A stretch of DNA of 64,000 nucleotides, taken from NCBI GenBank assembly GCA_947507155.1, contig CANNOC010000007.1, positions 30,960-94,959 of the forward strand, given 5' to 3'. The position numbers were made by a program, and so were the translations under genes. Shown here piece by piece: positions 16,181-24,825 of the stretch. This stretch comes from an uncultured Collinsella sp. (GTDB lineage Bacteria; Actinomycetota; Coriobacteriia; Coriobacteriales; Coriobacteriaceae). Each line of letters starts with the position of its first letter. The stretch's first letter is position 1. The notes under the pieces were generated by a model that had not been told where the DNA came from, did not search any database, and saw only the letters and a program-made list of their open reading frames with translations.

Positions 16181-17044
16181 CTATTCGACGATTGGCGCTC
16201 CGTGGCCCCAAGAACCTTCCATGCCGCACACGGTCGAAGCAAACCCGGCAGCAAAGTCAAGCGCGCGCTCGATGGCCTCGGCGCCATCCTCACCACGCTT
16301 GGCGGAATCGAGATAGCACATCAAAAACGAGGTGAGGAACGAGTCGCCCGCCCCCATGGTGTCCTTCATGTCCGTTACCGGTTTAGCCAGCTGGCGGTAA
16401 TAACGCTCGCCGTCGTAAGCAATGCAGCCCTCGGCGCCCGCCGTAGCCGACACAAAACGCGGACCCAGGCCCTTCACCCATGCCAGACGCTCGCGAATCT
16501 CGTCCTCACTCGCGGCATCCGCCGCACTAAAGAAAGCGAAATCGACGTAGGGCGCAATCTGCTCGTAGTACTCGTCGGTGGAGTCATCCGAAAAGTCAAA
16601 AGAGACCGTGACGCCCGCAGCCTTCAGCTTGGGCAGCTCGCGCTCGGTAAAGCAATAGTTGCCCGAATGAACCACATCGAACTGCTTCATGTACGCAAGG
16701 TCAAAACGATCGAGGACATAGCGCGCATCGCCACGGATACCGCCCTCGTTGGAGCCGAGGAAGACACGGTCACCGTCAACGACGGTCACGCGAGCCGCTC
16801 CGTTCTCGCCAATCATCTGCTCGCACTTGTCAAGCTCGATACCCTCATCCTCGAGGCTTGCAATGACATGCTCGGCAGCGGCATCATTGCCAAAAATGCC
16901 CATGTATGCGGAGCGTGCGGCACCGCATTTCTTGGCATAAACGGCGAAGTTCACCGCATTGCCGCCGGGATACATGGTGTGGATATGCTCGTAGCGATCG
17001 ACGACGTTGTCGCCAAATCCGAGCGCGTTAACGTTAAATGCCAT
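16181..17044 (-). CDS. frlD: Fructoselysine 6-kinase (PfkB/ribokinase family)
   Basis: A 287-residue PfkB-family sugar kinase that phosphorylates fructoselysine at C6. The N-terminus LGFGDNVVDRYEHIHTMYPG followed by GNAVNFAVYAKKCG matches E. coli FrlD (GDNCVD..GGNAVNVAVY), as do YDGERYYRQLAKPVTD and the catalytic anion-hole motif DTMGAGDSF near residue 235. A DFSDD segment replaces the DFSDK of FrlD. Length is close to 261-290 in the family. It is the last gene of the five-gene operon and lies 14 bases after frlB. Function assignment rests on this similarity plus adjacent frlB and frlC. Confidence 0.9.
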   Translation of the reverse strand: MAFNVNALGFGDNVVDRYEHIHTMYPGGNAVNFAVYAKKCGAARSAYMGIFGNDAAAEHVIASLEDEGIELDKCEQMIGENGAARVTVVDGDRVFLGSNEGGIRGDARYVLDRFDLAYMKQFDVVHSGNYCFTERELPKLKAAGVTVSFDFSDDSTDEYYEQIAPYVDFAFFSAADAASEDEIRERLAWVKGLGPRFVSATAGAEGCIAYDGERYYRQLAKPVTDMKDTMGAGDSFLTSFLMCYLDSAKRGEDGAEAIERALDFAAGFASTVCGMEGSWGHGAPIVE

Positions 17045-17058
17045 GGCCTTTGCTCCTT

Positions 17059-18027
17059 CTAGTACTCGACAACACCCATATAGCGACGGAAATCGGGATC
17101 GTGATCAAACACCTTGCCGCGTGCAGCACGCAGCTCGCAGTTCATGGCGTAGAACAGCACCGGGTCCAGATAGGCACGGACGCTCGCCGGCACGGCTTCC
17201 ATACCGTACTCCTTGGCATCGAGCACCATCAGCGTATCGGTATGCGTCTTAAGGAACGCCAGGGCGCGCTCATCCATAGCACGGCACTCGCTGGAGCCCA
17301 TCTGCAGGAAGTAAAAAACGCCATCCTGAGTAGCCTCGAAGGGGCCATGGAAGTACTCGGCAGAGTGGATGTAGCTGCAGTGCTGCCACTGCATCTCCAT
17401 AAGAGAGCAGATAGCGAAACCGTAGGTCTGGCTAAAGTTGGGACCGCTGCCCAGAATATAGAAGAACTCGTGCTCCTGGCAAAGCTTGGCAAAACGATCG
17501 CCCAGCTCGGCATTTACCTTCTCACGTGCCGGGGGAAGAATCTTATCCATCTCGGCGATACCGGCATACATATCGGCAAGATCGGCGTAGCCCTCCTGCT
17601 GATCGAGCAGCTCGGCCGCAAGCGACAGCGAAATGCCAGCGGGGACCTCGGCCTGCGGCACACCCTCGCCCCATGGGTAGACCCACGTGGTCCACTTGCC
17701 GGAGTCGATCTTGGATCCAGCGTTGTCGGTCTGGGCGATCACCGTAGCGCCGACGGCAAGGGCAATCTCGCAGCCCTCGACGACCTCCGGGGTATTGCCA
17801 CTGTGGCTGCAAGCGATGACCAGGGACTTCTCGCCCAGACGACGCGGACGCATAATGTCGAATTCACGCGCGGTATAGATATACGAAGTGAAGGTGGTTG
17901 CCTCGCGCTGCAGAAGCTCATGAGCCGGGATCAAATCGATCATGGAGCCACCGCAAGCAATCCAGTAGACGCTGTCGAACTTGCCCTTCTCGGCAATTGC
18001 CTCTTTGATCAGATCGCGTGCGTTCAT
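17059..18027 (-). CDS. frlB: Fructoselysine-6-phosphate deglycase (SIS domain)
   Basis: A 322-residue protein with two sugar-isomerase (SIS) domains, as in glucosamine-6-phosphate synthase, that splits fructoselysine-6-phosphate into glucose-6-phosphate and lysine. Visible motifs are IACGGSMIDLIPAHELL (about residue 24) and the phosphosugar-binding SxSGxT-like IACSHSGNTPEV (about 74-85). The C-terminal ILGSGPNFSQTYGFA marks the second SIS domain. There is no glutaminase domain, consistent with FrlB. The ATG at 18027 has AAAGGA upstream; an in-frame start 11 codons earlier lacks one. Glucose-6-phosphate formed would enter glycolysis through the pgi encoded 10 kb away. Confidence 0.9.
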   Translation of the reverse strand: MNARDLIKEAIAEKGKFDSVYWIACGGSMIDLIPAHELLQREATTFTSYIYTAREFDIMRPRRLGEKSLVIACSHSGNTPEVVEGCEIALAVGATVIAQTDNAGSKIDSGKWTTWVYPWGEGVPQAEVPAGISLSLAAELLDQQEGYADLADMYAGIAEMDKILPPAREKVNAELGDRFAKLCQEHEFFYILGSGPNFSQTYGFAICSLMEMQWQHCSYIHSAEYFHGPFEATQDGVFYFLQMGSSECRAMDERALAFLKTHTDTLMVLDAKEYGMEAVPASVRAYLDPVLFYAMNCELRAARGKVFDHDPDFRRYMGVVEY

Positions 18028-18089
18028 ATCCAGTTCCTTTCTTGTTTGGGCCGCAATCAATGACGTTGGTTGCGTGGCCGATAGTTGTT

Positions 18090-18941
18090 TTAGTCAATCA
18101 GATATTTCTCGAATGCGGCCATGTTCTTGGCATCAGCCGCCGCCGGGTCATCGTAGTAACGGCCGTCCGTAATTTCCTGGCCCAGCATGCCGTCGAAACC
18201 ATGGACGTTGAGTGTGGCAACGAAGGCGTCCATATCGTGCTTGCCATCGCCCCACACCAGATGGCCATACGGGTCACCGTCGATAAAGTGCATCTCGTGA
18301 ATTGCCCCATCACCAAAGGTGGCAAACCAGTCCTCGAGCGTCTCGCCAGCAACGCCCATCGCGGTTGTATCAACCATGGGCTGTAAATACGGGCTCGCGA
18401 CCTCGTCAATCATGCGCTTCGCATCGGAAACCGTCGTCACAAGGTTGCTCTCCTCGGGACGCAGGCTTTCCATCGTAAGCACCAGACCGTGCTCGCCGGC
18501 ATACTCCGCCAGAATGGACAAGTGCTCGCGGCTGCGCTTCCAGGCTTCCTCGCGGTCCTCGTCCCAGTCGCCCCAGCCCGAGTTGACGGACATACGGTCG
18601 CACCCAAGTACCTCGGCAAGCTCAATGCCGTGCTTAAAGTACGCCAGGCTGCGCTGTTCATGCAGCGGCTTGCGTGCGCAGTACTGCCAAGGATAGACAA
18701 CATTCTCGGGGCACAGAGTACGATACCTAAGCCCACGGTCTGCAGCCTTTTTCGCCAGGACCTCAGCCTCAAAGTAGCCCGTGTGGTCGAGCGTCACATG
18801 CGGCTCCGCACACCACAGCTCAATGGACTCAAAGCCCAAGCGCTGCTGCACATCAAGGAAGTAATCGAGCGACCACATGATGTAGTGGATATTCATGCCC
18901 GCAATCTGCTCGCGGCGCAGCGTCGGTTTGGATTCAGGCAT
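18090..18941 (-). CDS. frlC: Sugar phosphate isomerase/epimerase, fructoselysine 3-epimerase
   Basis: A 283-residue TIM-barrel epimerase (xylose isomerase-like). Metal ligands are visible as glutamates and histidines in LTMESLRPEESN (about residue 157), PMVDTTAMG (about 190) and EMHFIDGDPYGH (about 217-228). E. coli FrlC, which interconverts fructoselysine and psicoselysine, has the same ESN and HIVDS-type motifs. Assignment as frlC depends partly on context: it sits between the amidohydrolase gene and frlB. The gene starts one base after the amidohydrolase stop region and is probably translationally coupled. A more general epimerase role is possible. Confidence 0.82.
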   Translation of the reverse strand: MPESKPTLRREQIAGMNIHYIMWSLDYFLDVQQRLGFESIELWCAEPHVTLDHTGYFEAEVLAKKAADRGLRYRTLCPENVVYPWQYCARKPLHEQRSLAYFKHGIELAEVLGCDRMSVNSGWGDWDEDREEAWKRSREHLSILAEYAGEHGLVLTMESLRPEESNLVTTVSDAKRMIDEVASPYLQPMVDTTAMGVAGETLEDWFATFGDGAIHEMHFIDGDPYGHLVWGDGKHDMDAFVATLNVHGFDGMLGQEITDGRYYDDPAAADAKNMAAFEKYLID

Positions 18942-18942
18942 C

Positions 18943-20526
18943 TTATGCCTCCTTATTTCGATCGAACACGATTCGTCCGTCCGACATCGTCATATCAACC
19001 GCAAGATCGCGTGCGTCGCGATAATCGAGGTCGAACACATCCCGATCGAGCACGCAGATATCGGCAAGCTTGCCGGCCTCGAGCGTACCCAGCTCGTCTT
19101 CGCGCATCAGATCGTACGCGCCCCCGGCAGTCCAAGCGCGCAAGAGCTCGACAAGCGTCAGCACGTTGGCCTCATTCACGGGCAGTCCGTCGGCGAAGAA
19201 CCCGCCGCACGCGCTGTAGATTGACTCGCCCAAGCTCGGAATCAACAGCGGCAAATCAGTGCCACAGCACACTGTGCATCCGGAATCCTCCATGCCGCGG
19301 CGATTCCAGCTGTGCAAAAGTCGCGTCTCGCCAATTTGTCGACGCATCATCGACAGGCAATCCTCGCGCCGGTCCAGCGTCAGAATCTGCGGATAGACCT
19401 CGCAAATTCCACCTAACTTGCCAAACTCGACAAGATCGGTCGGGTCAGAGTTCTCGAGATCGGTAATCGCATGGCGGCGAAGCAACCGCCCATACTCGTC
19501 TCGAGGCAGCGAGGCATAGAGCGCCACGGTGCGACGAACGGCGCCATCGCCCTGGCAATGCAAGGAATATCGGAAGCCGTCAGCATCAATTGCACGCAGC
19601 TCGCTTTCAATCAGATCCCACTCTGGCTCCTCGACGACTGTCTTGCCGGCAGCGCCCGCATCGGCCGTATCCTCATAGGGGTCAATCATCTCGGCAAGCC
19701 CCGCCCATACGCCGCGATCGGTCATACGGTTGAAGCCAGAAAAACGAACGAACGGTCCCCGGAAGCGCTCTCGTGCCTCGCGAGCATATGCCAGATTTGC
19801 ACCAGCGCCCACCGGCTGCGACATCATAGAGACGCGAACCGTCAGCTCGCCAGATTCCTCACGGCGAGCCATTTCGTCGGCAAAGCCGTAGTAGTCATCA
19901 AACGCCATCTCCTTGATGGCGGTAACGCCGCGCTCGTTAAGCATGCTCATGTAGTCCGAATACCCCGCGCGCACCTCGGGCAACGCGAGGAAATCGCTCA
20001 TCATGCGCCAGATCTTCTCGGCATAGCACGCCTGCGGTGTAAAACCGTATCGCGCACTGGCGGCAGCATTGAGAACGCAGGTCTCCGCGCCCGGTGTAAA
20101 GCAGACGACAGGGATATCACCAAAAAACTCGTCAAACACAGCTGCCGTATTTGCGTTCTCGGCATCCGATGCCAACGTTTCGGGCAGGTTGTGGCCAAAA
20201 GCCGCCGCGCAATCCGGATGATCATCTTTCCATGCACGCAAGAGCGACACGGCCTCTTTGGCATCAGCGACGCCGGACAGATCAGACCCCAACGTCCGCA
20301 GTGCCCAGCCCGTATAGAAGGTATGCACATCGATCAGGCCGGGCATGACGGTGCGGTCGCCCAGGTCAACTACCTCGTCCGCCTGGGTCAAATACGAAGC
20401 TACCTCGCACTTGGTGCCAACCGCCTCAATTCGATTGCCACGGACCGCTACGAAACCTTCAAACGGCAGGTCCCCCGTACCGGTAAAGACGCTCTTAGAC
20501 GTCAGGACCGTCAAACAATCAGACAT
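18943..20526 (-). CDS. Amidohydrolase family protein (YtcJ-like) in the frl operon
   Basis: A 527-residue amidohydrolase-3 (YtcJ-type) protein with the N-terminal beta-sandwich (VFTGTGDLPFEGFVAVRGNR), a barrel beginning at MPGLIDVH (about residue 66), the conserved YSLHCQGDGAVRR (about 325-337) and a C-terminal TAGGAYDLMREDELGTLEAG. The first metal motif, usually HxH, reads HTF here: the second histidine is phenylalanine. Family members cleave amide or formyl bonds; a role could be to release fructoselysine or related Amadori compounds from N-acyl or peptide forms, which is inference from its place in the operon. GTG codons upstream exist, but ATG 20526 has AGGTGG spaced correctly and lies nine bases after the transporter stop. 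Confidence 0.8.
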   Translation of the reverse strand: MSDCLTVLTSKSVFTGTGDLPFEGFVAVRGNRIEAVGTKCEVASYLTQADEVVDLGDRTVMPGLIDVHTFYTGWALRTLGSDLSGVADAKEAVSLLRAWKDDHPDCAAAFGHNLPETLASDAENANTAAVFDEFFGDIPVVCFTPGAETCVLNAAASARYGFTPQACYAEKIWRMMSDFLALPEVRAGYSDYMSMLNERGVTAIKEMAFDDYYGFADEMARREESGELTVRVSMMSQPVGAGANLAYAREARERFRGPFVRFSGFNRMTDRGVWAGLAEMIDPYEDTADAGAAGKTVVEEPEWDLIESELRAIDADGFRYSLHCQGDGAVRRTVALYASLPRDEYGRLLRRHAITDLENSDPTDLVEFGKLGGICEVYPQILTLDRREDCLSMMRRQIGETRLLHSWNRRGMEDSGCTVCCGTDLPLLIPSLGESIYSACGGFFADGLPVNEANVLTLVELLRAWTAGGAYDLMREDELGTLEAGKLADICVLDRDVFDLDYRDARDLAVDMTMSDGRIVFDRNKEA

Positions 20527-20535
20527 CACAACCAC

Positions 20536-21999
20536 CTACACCGGAAGCATGCCAGAGATTGCCGTTACGATCAGGCCAAAGACGACCATGAAGATGAAGA
20601 ACTTCCAAATGGTCTTCCACCATTGGCCAAACGAAATCTTAGCCACGGCAAGGCCGGCGACCGTCATGCCCGCCACGGGACTGATGGTGTTGATGGTTTG
20701 GTTGGCAAACTGGAGCGCGGTAACGGCAGCTTCGGGATTGAGGCCCATAAGCTCGGTCAGCGGACCCATGACGGGCATGGTGAGCGCCGCAAGTCCAGAA
20801 CTCGAGGGAACCAGCAAAGAGAGCAGGCCAAGGACGATATACATAAACGTGGTGTAGACGGCAGCGGGCGCACCGGCGAGCGCAGTAGCGAGCGCCTGGA
20901 GGATGGTGTCGATGATCATGCCGCCCTCGGCGATGACCAGAATGCCGCGAGCGATACCGATAACGATGGCGGCGTACGCAAAGTCGGCAATGCCTTTAAC
21001 GAACTCCTCGGCGATCGTCTGCTGGTCAAGGCCGCCCAGGATACCGGCAAGCAAGCCCATACCAAGGAACACGGCGGAAATCTCATTCATGTACCAGCCC
21101 TGGGTAACAAGACCCCAGACGATAATGCCCATACCGCAGGCAAAATCGATAAGCACGAGCTTCTGACGGGTAGTGAACTCTTCCTCGATGGAGGCATCGG
21201 TCACGGAAAACTCAACACGCTTGAGCTTGTCGTCCTCGTACGTAATGGACGACTCGGGGTTTTTCTTGACGCGCATGGCATAGCGCATGGCCCATGCGAT
21301 GCCAACGGCGGTAAAGATGACCCAAGAGATGGCGCGCAGCCACAGCTGAGGATTGCCCTCGATGCCGATAATGCCTTGGGCGATCAAAACATTGAACGGG
21401 TCGATGGTCGAAGCACAATATCCCAGGTTAGGACCAAGGAAGCAGATGATGAATGCCGTCATCGAGTCATAACCGATACCCATCATGATGGGAATGAAGA
21501 TGGCATAGAACGGCAGGGCTTCCTCAGACATACCAAACGTAGTGCCGCAAATGGACAGCAACGTCATCGTGATGGGAATGATGAGGATGTCCTTGTTCTT
21601 GAGCTTTTTAATCACACGGCTCATGCCGGCATTCAAAGCGTTGGTCTTGGTGATGACTGCGAACGATCCGCCAATCAATAAGACGAACGCAACGACGTCA
21701 GCAGCCTCCTGGATGCCCTTAGTGGGCGCTTGCAGGACCGCAAAGATATCCTGGCCCAGATTGATGGTCTCGCCGGTCTCGGAATCGGTGTAATTCTTAT
21801 CGACCTGTTCATAGGTACCAGCAACGGCGACTTCACGCTCGCCCGCCGCTGTCGAAATCGTCTTGCGCTGGTACTGACCAGAGGGAACGATCCAAGTCAG
21901 AACCGCAAAGACAACGATCAGCAAGAACATGATCGTATAGACATGCGGTAATTTGAACTTAAAACGTCTGTTTGTCTTCTTCGCCTTCGTATCTGACAT
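20536..21999 (-). CDS. YfcC-family (DcuC-like) membrane transporter, probable fructoselysine importer
   Basis: A 487-residue integral membrane protein with about 11-13 hydrophobic helices, of the YfcC/DcuC anaerobic carrier family. Family-typical segments are FKLPHVYTIMFLLIVVFAVLT at the N-terminus, TFGMSEEALPFYAIFIPIM and the C-terminal PSSSGLAALTMPVMGPL followed by QTINTISPVAGMTVAG. YfcC proteins carry amino or carboxylic acid substrates; here the place as first gene of the frl operon suggests import of fructoselysine or another Amadori product. E. coli instead has FrlA, an APC-type permease. The start at 21999 has GGAGG six bases upstream; the long upstream in-frame extension covers the promoter and is rejected. 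Confidence 0.85.
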   Translation of the reverse strand: MSDTKAKKTNRRFKFKLPHVYTIMFLLIVVFAVLTWIVPSGQYQRKTISTAAGEREVAVAGTYEQVDKNYTDSETGETINLGQDIFAVLQAPTKGIQEAADVVAFVLLIGGSFAVITKTNALNAGMSRVIKKLKNKDILIIPITMTLLSICGTTFGMSEEALPFYAIFIPIMMGIGYDSMTAFIICFLGPNLGYCASTIDPFNVLIAQGIIGIEGNPQLWLRAISWVIFTAVGIAWAMRYAMRVKKNPESSITYEDDKLKRVEFSVTDASIEEEFTTRQKLVLIDFACGMGIIVWGLVTQGWYMNEISAVFLGMGLLAGILGGLDQQTIAEEFVKGIADFAYAAIVIGIARGILVIAEGGMIIDTILQALATALAGAPAAVYTTFMYIVLGLLSLLVPSSSGLAALTMPVMGPLTELMGLNPEAAVTALQFANQTINTISPVAGMTVAGLAVAKISFGQWWKTIWKFFIFMVVFGLIVTAISGMLPV

Positions 22000-22041
22000 A
22001 GATACCTCCAAAGAACTCGAGACTGCATCGCATCTCGCTTC

Positions 22042-22107
22042 AACGTTTGCGCAAGGCAAACGTTCTATGACGTTCCATAGATTACCAGCAGCTTTTCCCC
22101 TCATCAA
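22042..22107 (-). promoter_or_regulatory. Promoter and tandem operators of the frl operon
   Basis: On the minus strand TTGATG (22102-22107) and TAATCT (22079-22084) are 17 bases apart. Just downstream come two inverted repeats: CTATG-6-CATAG (22065-22080), touching the -10 box, and AACGTTTGC-5-GCAAACGTT (22042-22064). Their location downstream of -10 fits repression, probably by the GntR protein encoded next door. Confidence 0.7.
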
Positions 22108-22174
22108 GATAATTTCAAACTGATTGCCGCGACGCGGCTGAACGGTTGCGTTCGCGCCGTGAACGGTATGGAAA

Positions 22175-22205
22175 CGCCCGGTGAGATGATCCACCGGGCG
22201 CCTCC
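22175..22205 (-). terminator. Terminator of the GntR regulator gene
   Basis: A nine-pair stem CGCCCGGTG/CACCGGGCG (22175-22183 with 22192-22200) is followed on the minus strand by TTTCC; it begins 18 bases after the regulator's stop. Confidence 0.65.
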
Positions 22206-22217
22206 ATTCGCAATGTC

Positions 22218-22961
22218 CTAGATGTCAAAAATGTAACGAGATCCAACGATCCGCTGACGACCGATGATAAACGGCCGCCGCTGCTCATCGAAAAAGAAGG
22301 CATCCATGTAAAACAGGGGTTCGCCAACGGGAACCGCCAACAGCCGAGCGACCTCGGGCGACGCACACGCGATCTCGAGCGTGCACGGGTCGGTAAACGC
22401 GGGCGTACGGCCCGTCCGGTTGCGCACGAACTCAAAAATGGATTGGTTAGATAGAGGTGCCGTTGATAGATAGGCGTTGTCCTCGTATACGTATATGTTG
22501 TTCTCGAGCATGACGGGGACCCCATCGGCAGTACGCACACGCTCAACGCAAATCAAATCAGTTCCAACGGGAACACCAAAGAACTGTGCTTCGGTGGAAT
22601 CCGCCGGCAGTATCTTTCTCGAAATGACGCGCGCCCCCGCCTCCATTCCGTTAACGCGGCATGCGTCCGAAAAACTCTGGACGTCATCCTTCTGGCGAAT
22701 CTTGCGCTTAAGCTTAGGGGCATTGACGAACGTGCCTTTCCCCTGCCGCTTCGTTAGATAGCCCTGCTGGACGAGCTCCTCAATAGCGCGTCGCACGGTA
22801 ACGCGGCCAACTTTATAGTTCTCAGCCAATTCGAATTCGTTGGGTATCCGCGCGCCCGCCTTGTAGGCACCGGAGCTGATTTCGTTTTTAATGATATCGA
22901 TAACCTGTTGGTACAGCGGTATCGCTGCTTTACCGTCAGTTAGCCCTTCAGTCGGTGGCAT
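22218..22961 (-). CDS. GntR-family regulator with UTRA domain (FrlR-like)
   Basis: A 247-residue HutC-subfamily GntR regulator. The N-terminal winged helix has PLYQQVIDIIKNEISSGAY and the recognition segment ENYKVGRVTVRRAIEEL, with the wing KRQGKGTFVN near residue 80. The C-terminal UTRA ligand domain has EFVRNRTG and the family end FIIGRQRIVGSRYIFDI. E. coli frlR is also a HutC-type GntR regulator next to its frl operon. The gene is upstream of and co-oriented with the operon but has its own terminator. It probably senses fructoselysine-6-phosphate or a related effector; that is inference. Start has GGGAGAGGG upstream. Confidence 0.88.
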   Translation of the reverse strand: MPPTEGLTDGKAAIPLYQQVIDIIKNEISSGAYKAGARIPNEFELAENYKVGRVTVRRAIEELVQQGYLTKRQGKGTFVNAPKLKRKIRQKDDVQSFSDACRVNGMEAGARVISRKILPADSTEAQFFGVPVGTDLICVERVRTADGVPVMLENNIYVYEDNAYLSTAPLSNQSIFEFVRNRTGRTPAFTDPCTLEIACASPEVARLLAVPVGEPLFYMDAFFFDEQRRPFIIGRQRIVGSRYIFDI

Positions 22962-22986
22962 ATACCCTCTCCCAGCACAATTACGT

Positions 22987-23027
22987 CTAAAACGGGCTTA
23001 AGGGCATTCAACAAGCCCTTAAGCCCG
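22987..23027 (-). terminator. Terminator of the HAD phosphatase pair
   Basis: A perfect 13-pair stem (22993-23005 with 23015-23027, core GGGCTTAAGGGC) is followed on the minus strand by TTTTAG. It lies between the stop at 23112 and the GntR gene. Confidence 0.75.
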
Positions 23028-23111
23028 CATTAGCATTAAGTATGCTTGCTGCCGCACCAAAATGTCGGGTATTTACTCATCAGACCCGAAAAACGCGCAA
23101 CCACCGCGCTC

Positions 23112-23771
23112 CTAAGAAAGCGTGAGCAGCTCCGGCAGCTGGTCGATAATCTTGTCCGCGGCATCCTGGCTAAAGCCAAAGCGTTCCTCGCGCTTGGCAA
23201 TGACTGTCAGACCGGCTCGCTTGCCGGCAGTGATGCCAGGCACCGAGTCCTCAACGCAGCAGCAGCGATTCGCGGGCAGCCCCAGCAGATCCAGCGCATG
23301 CAGGTAAATGTCGGGCTCGGGCTTGCTCTCCTTAAACTGCTCGCCGCTCACCACATACTCAAAGGCATCCGACAGCCCGCATGCGTTGAGCACTTCCTCG
23401 ATGCTAACCATGGGAGACGAGCTGGCAAGCGCCACGCGAACGCCACGGCGCGGCAGCTCTCGAATCGTATCCACGGCGCCTGGGTTAATCAAAGCCTGAT
23501 AGTCGCGCGGACGTTTATGCGCCCACTCGTCCCAACGGGCCAACGCTTCCTCGCCAGTGAAATGTCCCTTACCGGCGCGCTCAAACCAATCGACCAGCAT
23601 ATGCAGGAAGAACTGATGGGAGGTACCGACCTGCCCATTCAACTCCTCTTGAGTCAGATTAAGCCCCAGCTCCCTGGCAAACGCGGCAGTCTCGCCCAAG
23701 TAGTAATACTCGGTATCGACAATGACGCCGTCCATGTCAAAGATAACGGCGTCGAACGGAAATGCGGACAC
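23112..23771 (-). CDS. HAD-superfamily hydrolase (beta-phosphoglucomutase-like)
   Basis: A 219-residue HAD subfamily IA phosphatase/phosphomutase. Motif I is FDMDGVIVDTE (about residue 9-18), motif II the serine/threonine in ALASSSPM (about 112), motif III the lysine in KESKPEPDIYL (about 140-150) and motif IV CCVEDSVPGITAG (about 165). The helical cap after motif I is of the beta-phosphoglucomutase class, so substrates are likely hexose phosphates. The GTG at 23771 has GGGAGGG six bases upstream and is preferred to the upstream ATG at 23819, which would read through a hairpin. It lies downstream of a second HAD gene. Confidence 0.82.
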   Translation of the reverse strand: MSAFPFDAVIFDMDGVIVDTEYYYLGETAAFARELGLNLTQEELNGQVGTSHQFFLHMLVDWFERAGKGHFTGEEALARWDEWAHKRPRDYQALINPGAVDTIRELPRRGVRVALASSSPMVSIEEVLNACGLSDAFEYVVSGEQFKESKPEPDIYLHALDLLGLPANRCCCVEDSVPGITAGKRAGLTVIAKREERFGFSQDAADKIIDQLPELLTLS

Positions 23772-23786
23772 GGCACCCTCCCTAAC

Positions 23787-23812
23787 AAAAGGACGCCCGC
23801 GAGCAGGCGCCC
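23787..23812 (-). terminator. Weak hairpin after the Cof-type HAD gene
   Basis: A seven-pair stem with one mismatch (23791-23797 with 23806-23812) followed on the minus strand by TTTTG. It could reduce but not stop readthrough into the next HAD gene. Confidence 0.45.
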
Positions 23813-23835
23813 GAATCATGCATTAATCGGCGATT

Positions 23836-24678
23836 CTAGCCCAGCAGCTTATCCAGCGCCACCGCAATACCATCTTCGTTGTTATTGGCGGTCACCATCT
23901 GGGCCACAGCCTTAACCTCATCGACGGCGTTGCCCATGGCTACACCCGTGCCGGCCCACTCAATCATGGACTTGTCGTTCTGGCCGTCGCCAAACGATAC
24001 GACATCGCTGGCATCGATGCCGAGCTTGGGCAGGGCACCCTCGAGCGCACGGGCCTTGTCGATACCGGGCGCCGTGTACTCAAAGTACCAGTCGGCCGTA
24101 AACATGCCCGAAAGCGTCTGCTTAAAGGGCGCATACATCTCCTCGTAATGCGCCTGCAGGTAGGCCGGATCGCCCGCCGTCAGCAGCTTGTCCACGGGAT
24201 AAGCGTCCACAATCTCATGCAAGCTCTCGACCTCGCGAATCTTAAGATCGCACGCATCGCGCTCATACTTGACGATATTCTTCTGCGAGTCGTCAGGCAG
24301 CGTGATCATGCAATGGTACGAATCCTCGACGTGCAGATTACGACCGAGCGAAATCATAGGGATCACGTCAAAATTACGCAGGTGATCAATCAGGCGATGC
24401 AGCTCGTCAGCCGGCATGGCCTGGTCAAAAAGGACCTCATCGGTCTGAGCGTCGACCACATGCGCGCCATTAAAGGCAACTAGAAGACCGTCATGGTTTT
24501 GAAGGTCGAGCTCCTGCGCCAAGGCGTGCAGCCCCCATGCGGGACGACCCGAAGCCAAGATGAGCTTAATTCCCGACTCCTGCGCCGCGAGCAGCTTCTC
24601 GCGCGTACGCGGGCTAATCACTTTCTGGTCGTTGGTGAGCGTACCGTCGATATCCATTGCGATGGCTTTAATTGCCAT
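23836..24678 (-). CDS. Cof-type HAD-IIB phosphatase
   Basis: A 280-residue HAD-IIB (Cof) hydrolase. Motif I is AMDIDGTLTNDQ (residues about 7-18), motif II LILASGRPAWG (about 39-49), and motif IV VVSFGDGQNDKSMIEWAGTGVAMGN (read from about residue 222), with a lysine in the HY..EY cap region. Such proteins dephosphorylate sugar phosphates or flavin precursors. The start ATG has AAGGAGG well spaced. The gene is divergent from the accessory cassette starting at 24.8 kb. No specific substrate can be assigned. Confidence 0.85.
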   Translation of the reverse strand: MAIKAIAMDIDGTLTNDQKVISPRTREKLLAAQESGIKLILASGRPAWGLHALAQELDLQNHDGLLVAFNGAHVVDAQTDEVLFDQAMPADELHRLIDHLRNFDVIPMISLGRNLHVEDSYHCMITLPDDSQKNIVKYERDACDLKIREVESLHEIVDAYPVDKLLTAGDPAYLQAHYEEMYAPFKQTLSGMFTADWYFEYTAPGIDKARALEGALPKLGIDASDVVSFGDGQNDKSMIEWAGTGVAMGNAVDEVKAVAQMVTANNNEDGIAVALDKLLG

Positions 24679-24796
24679 ATGTGCCTCCTTGCATCGTTTT
24701 TATCGCGCACTATCTTATCCGAGCCGGGGCACGTTCGCACAGCGCGCGCATGACGGTTGCAAAACCACCCCATTTGAAACAAACGCAAAAAAGTAC

Positions 24797-24825
24797 TTGC
24801 AAAGACGCGTTCCGACATATAAGTT
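24797..24825 (+). promoter_or_regulatory. Predicted promoter of the ClpP/VirD4-like cassette
   Basis: TTGCAA (24797-24802) and TAAGTT (24820-24825) with a 17-base spacer. It resembles the tRNA promoter of this window (TTGCAT-17-TAAGAT). It would give a leader of about 335 bases before the first cassette gene. A tiny hairpin ACCGC-CGTT-GCGGT with TTT follows just after the expected start site. Confidence 0.55.

Noticed and set aside
19471..21681. 736-codon open frame on the plus strand across the amidohydrolase and YfcC genes
   Set aside because: It spans two well-supported genes on the other strand and has no ribosome site or recognisable domain.
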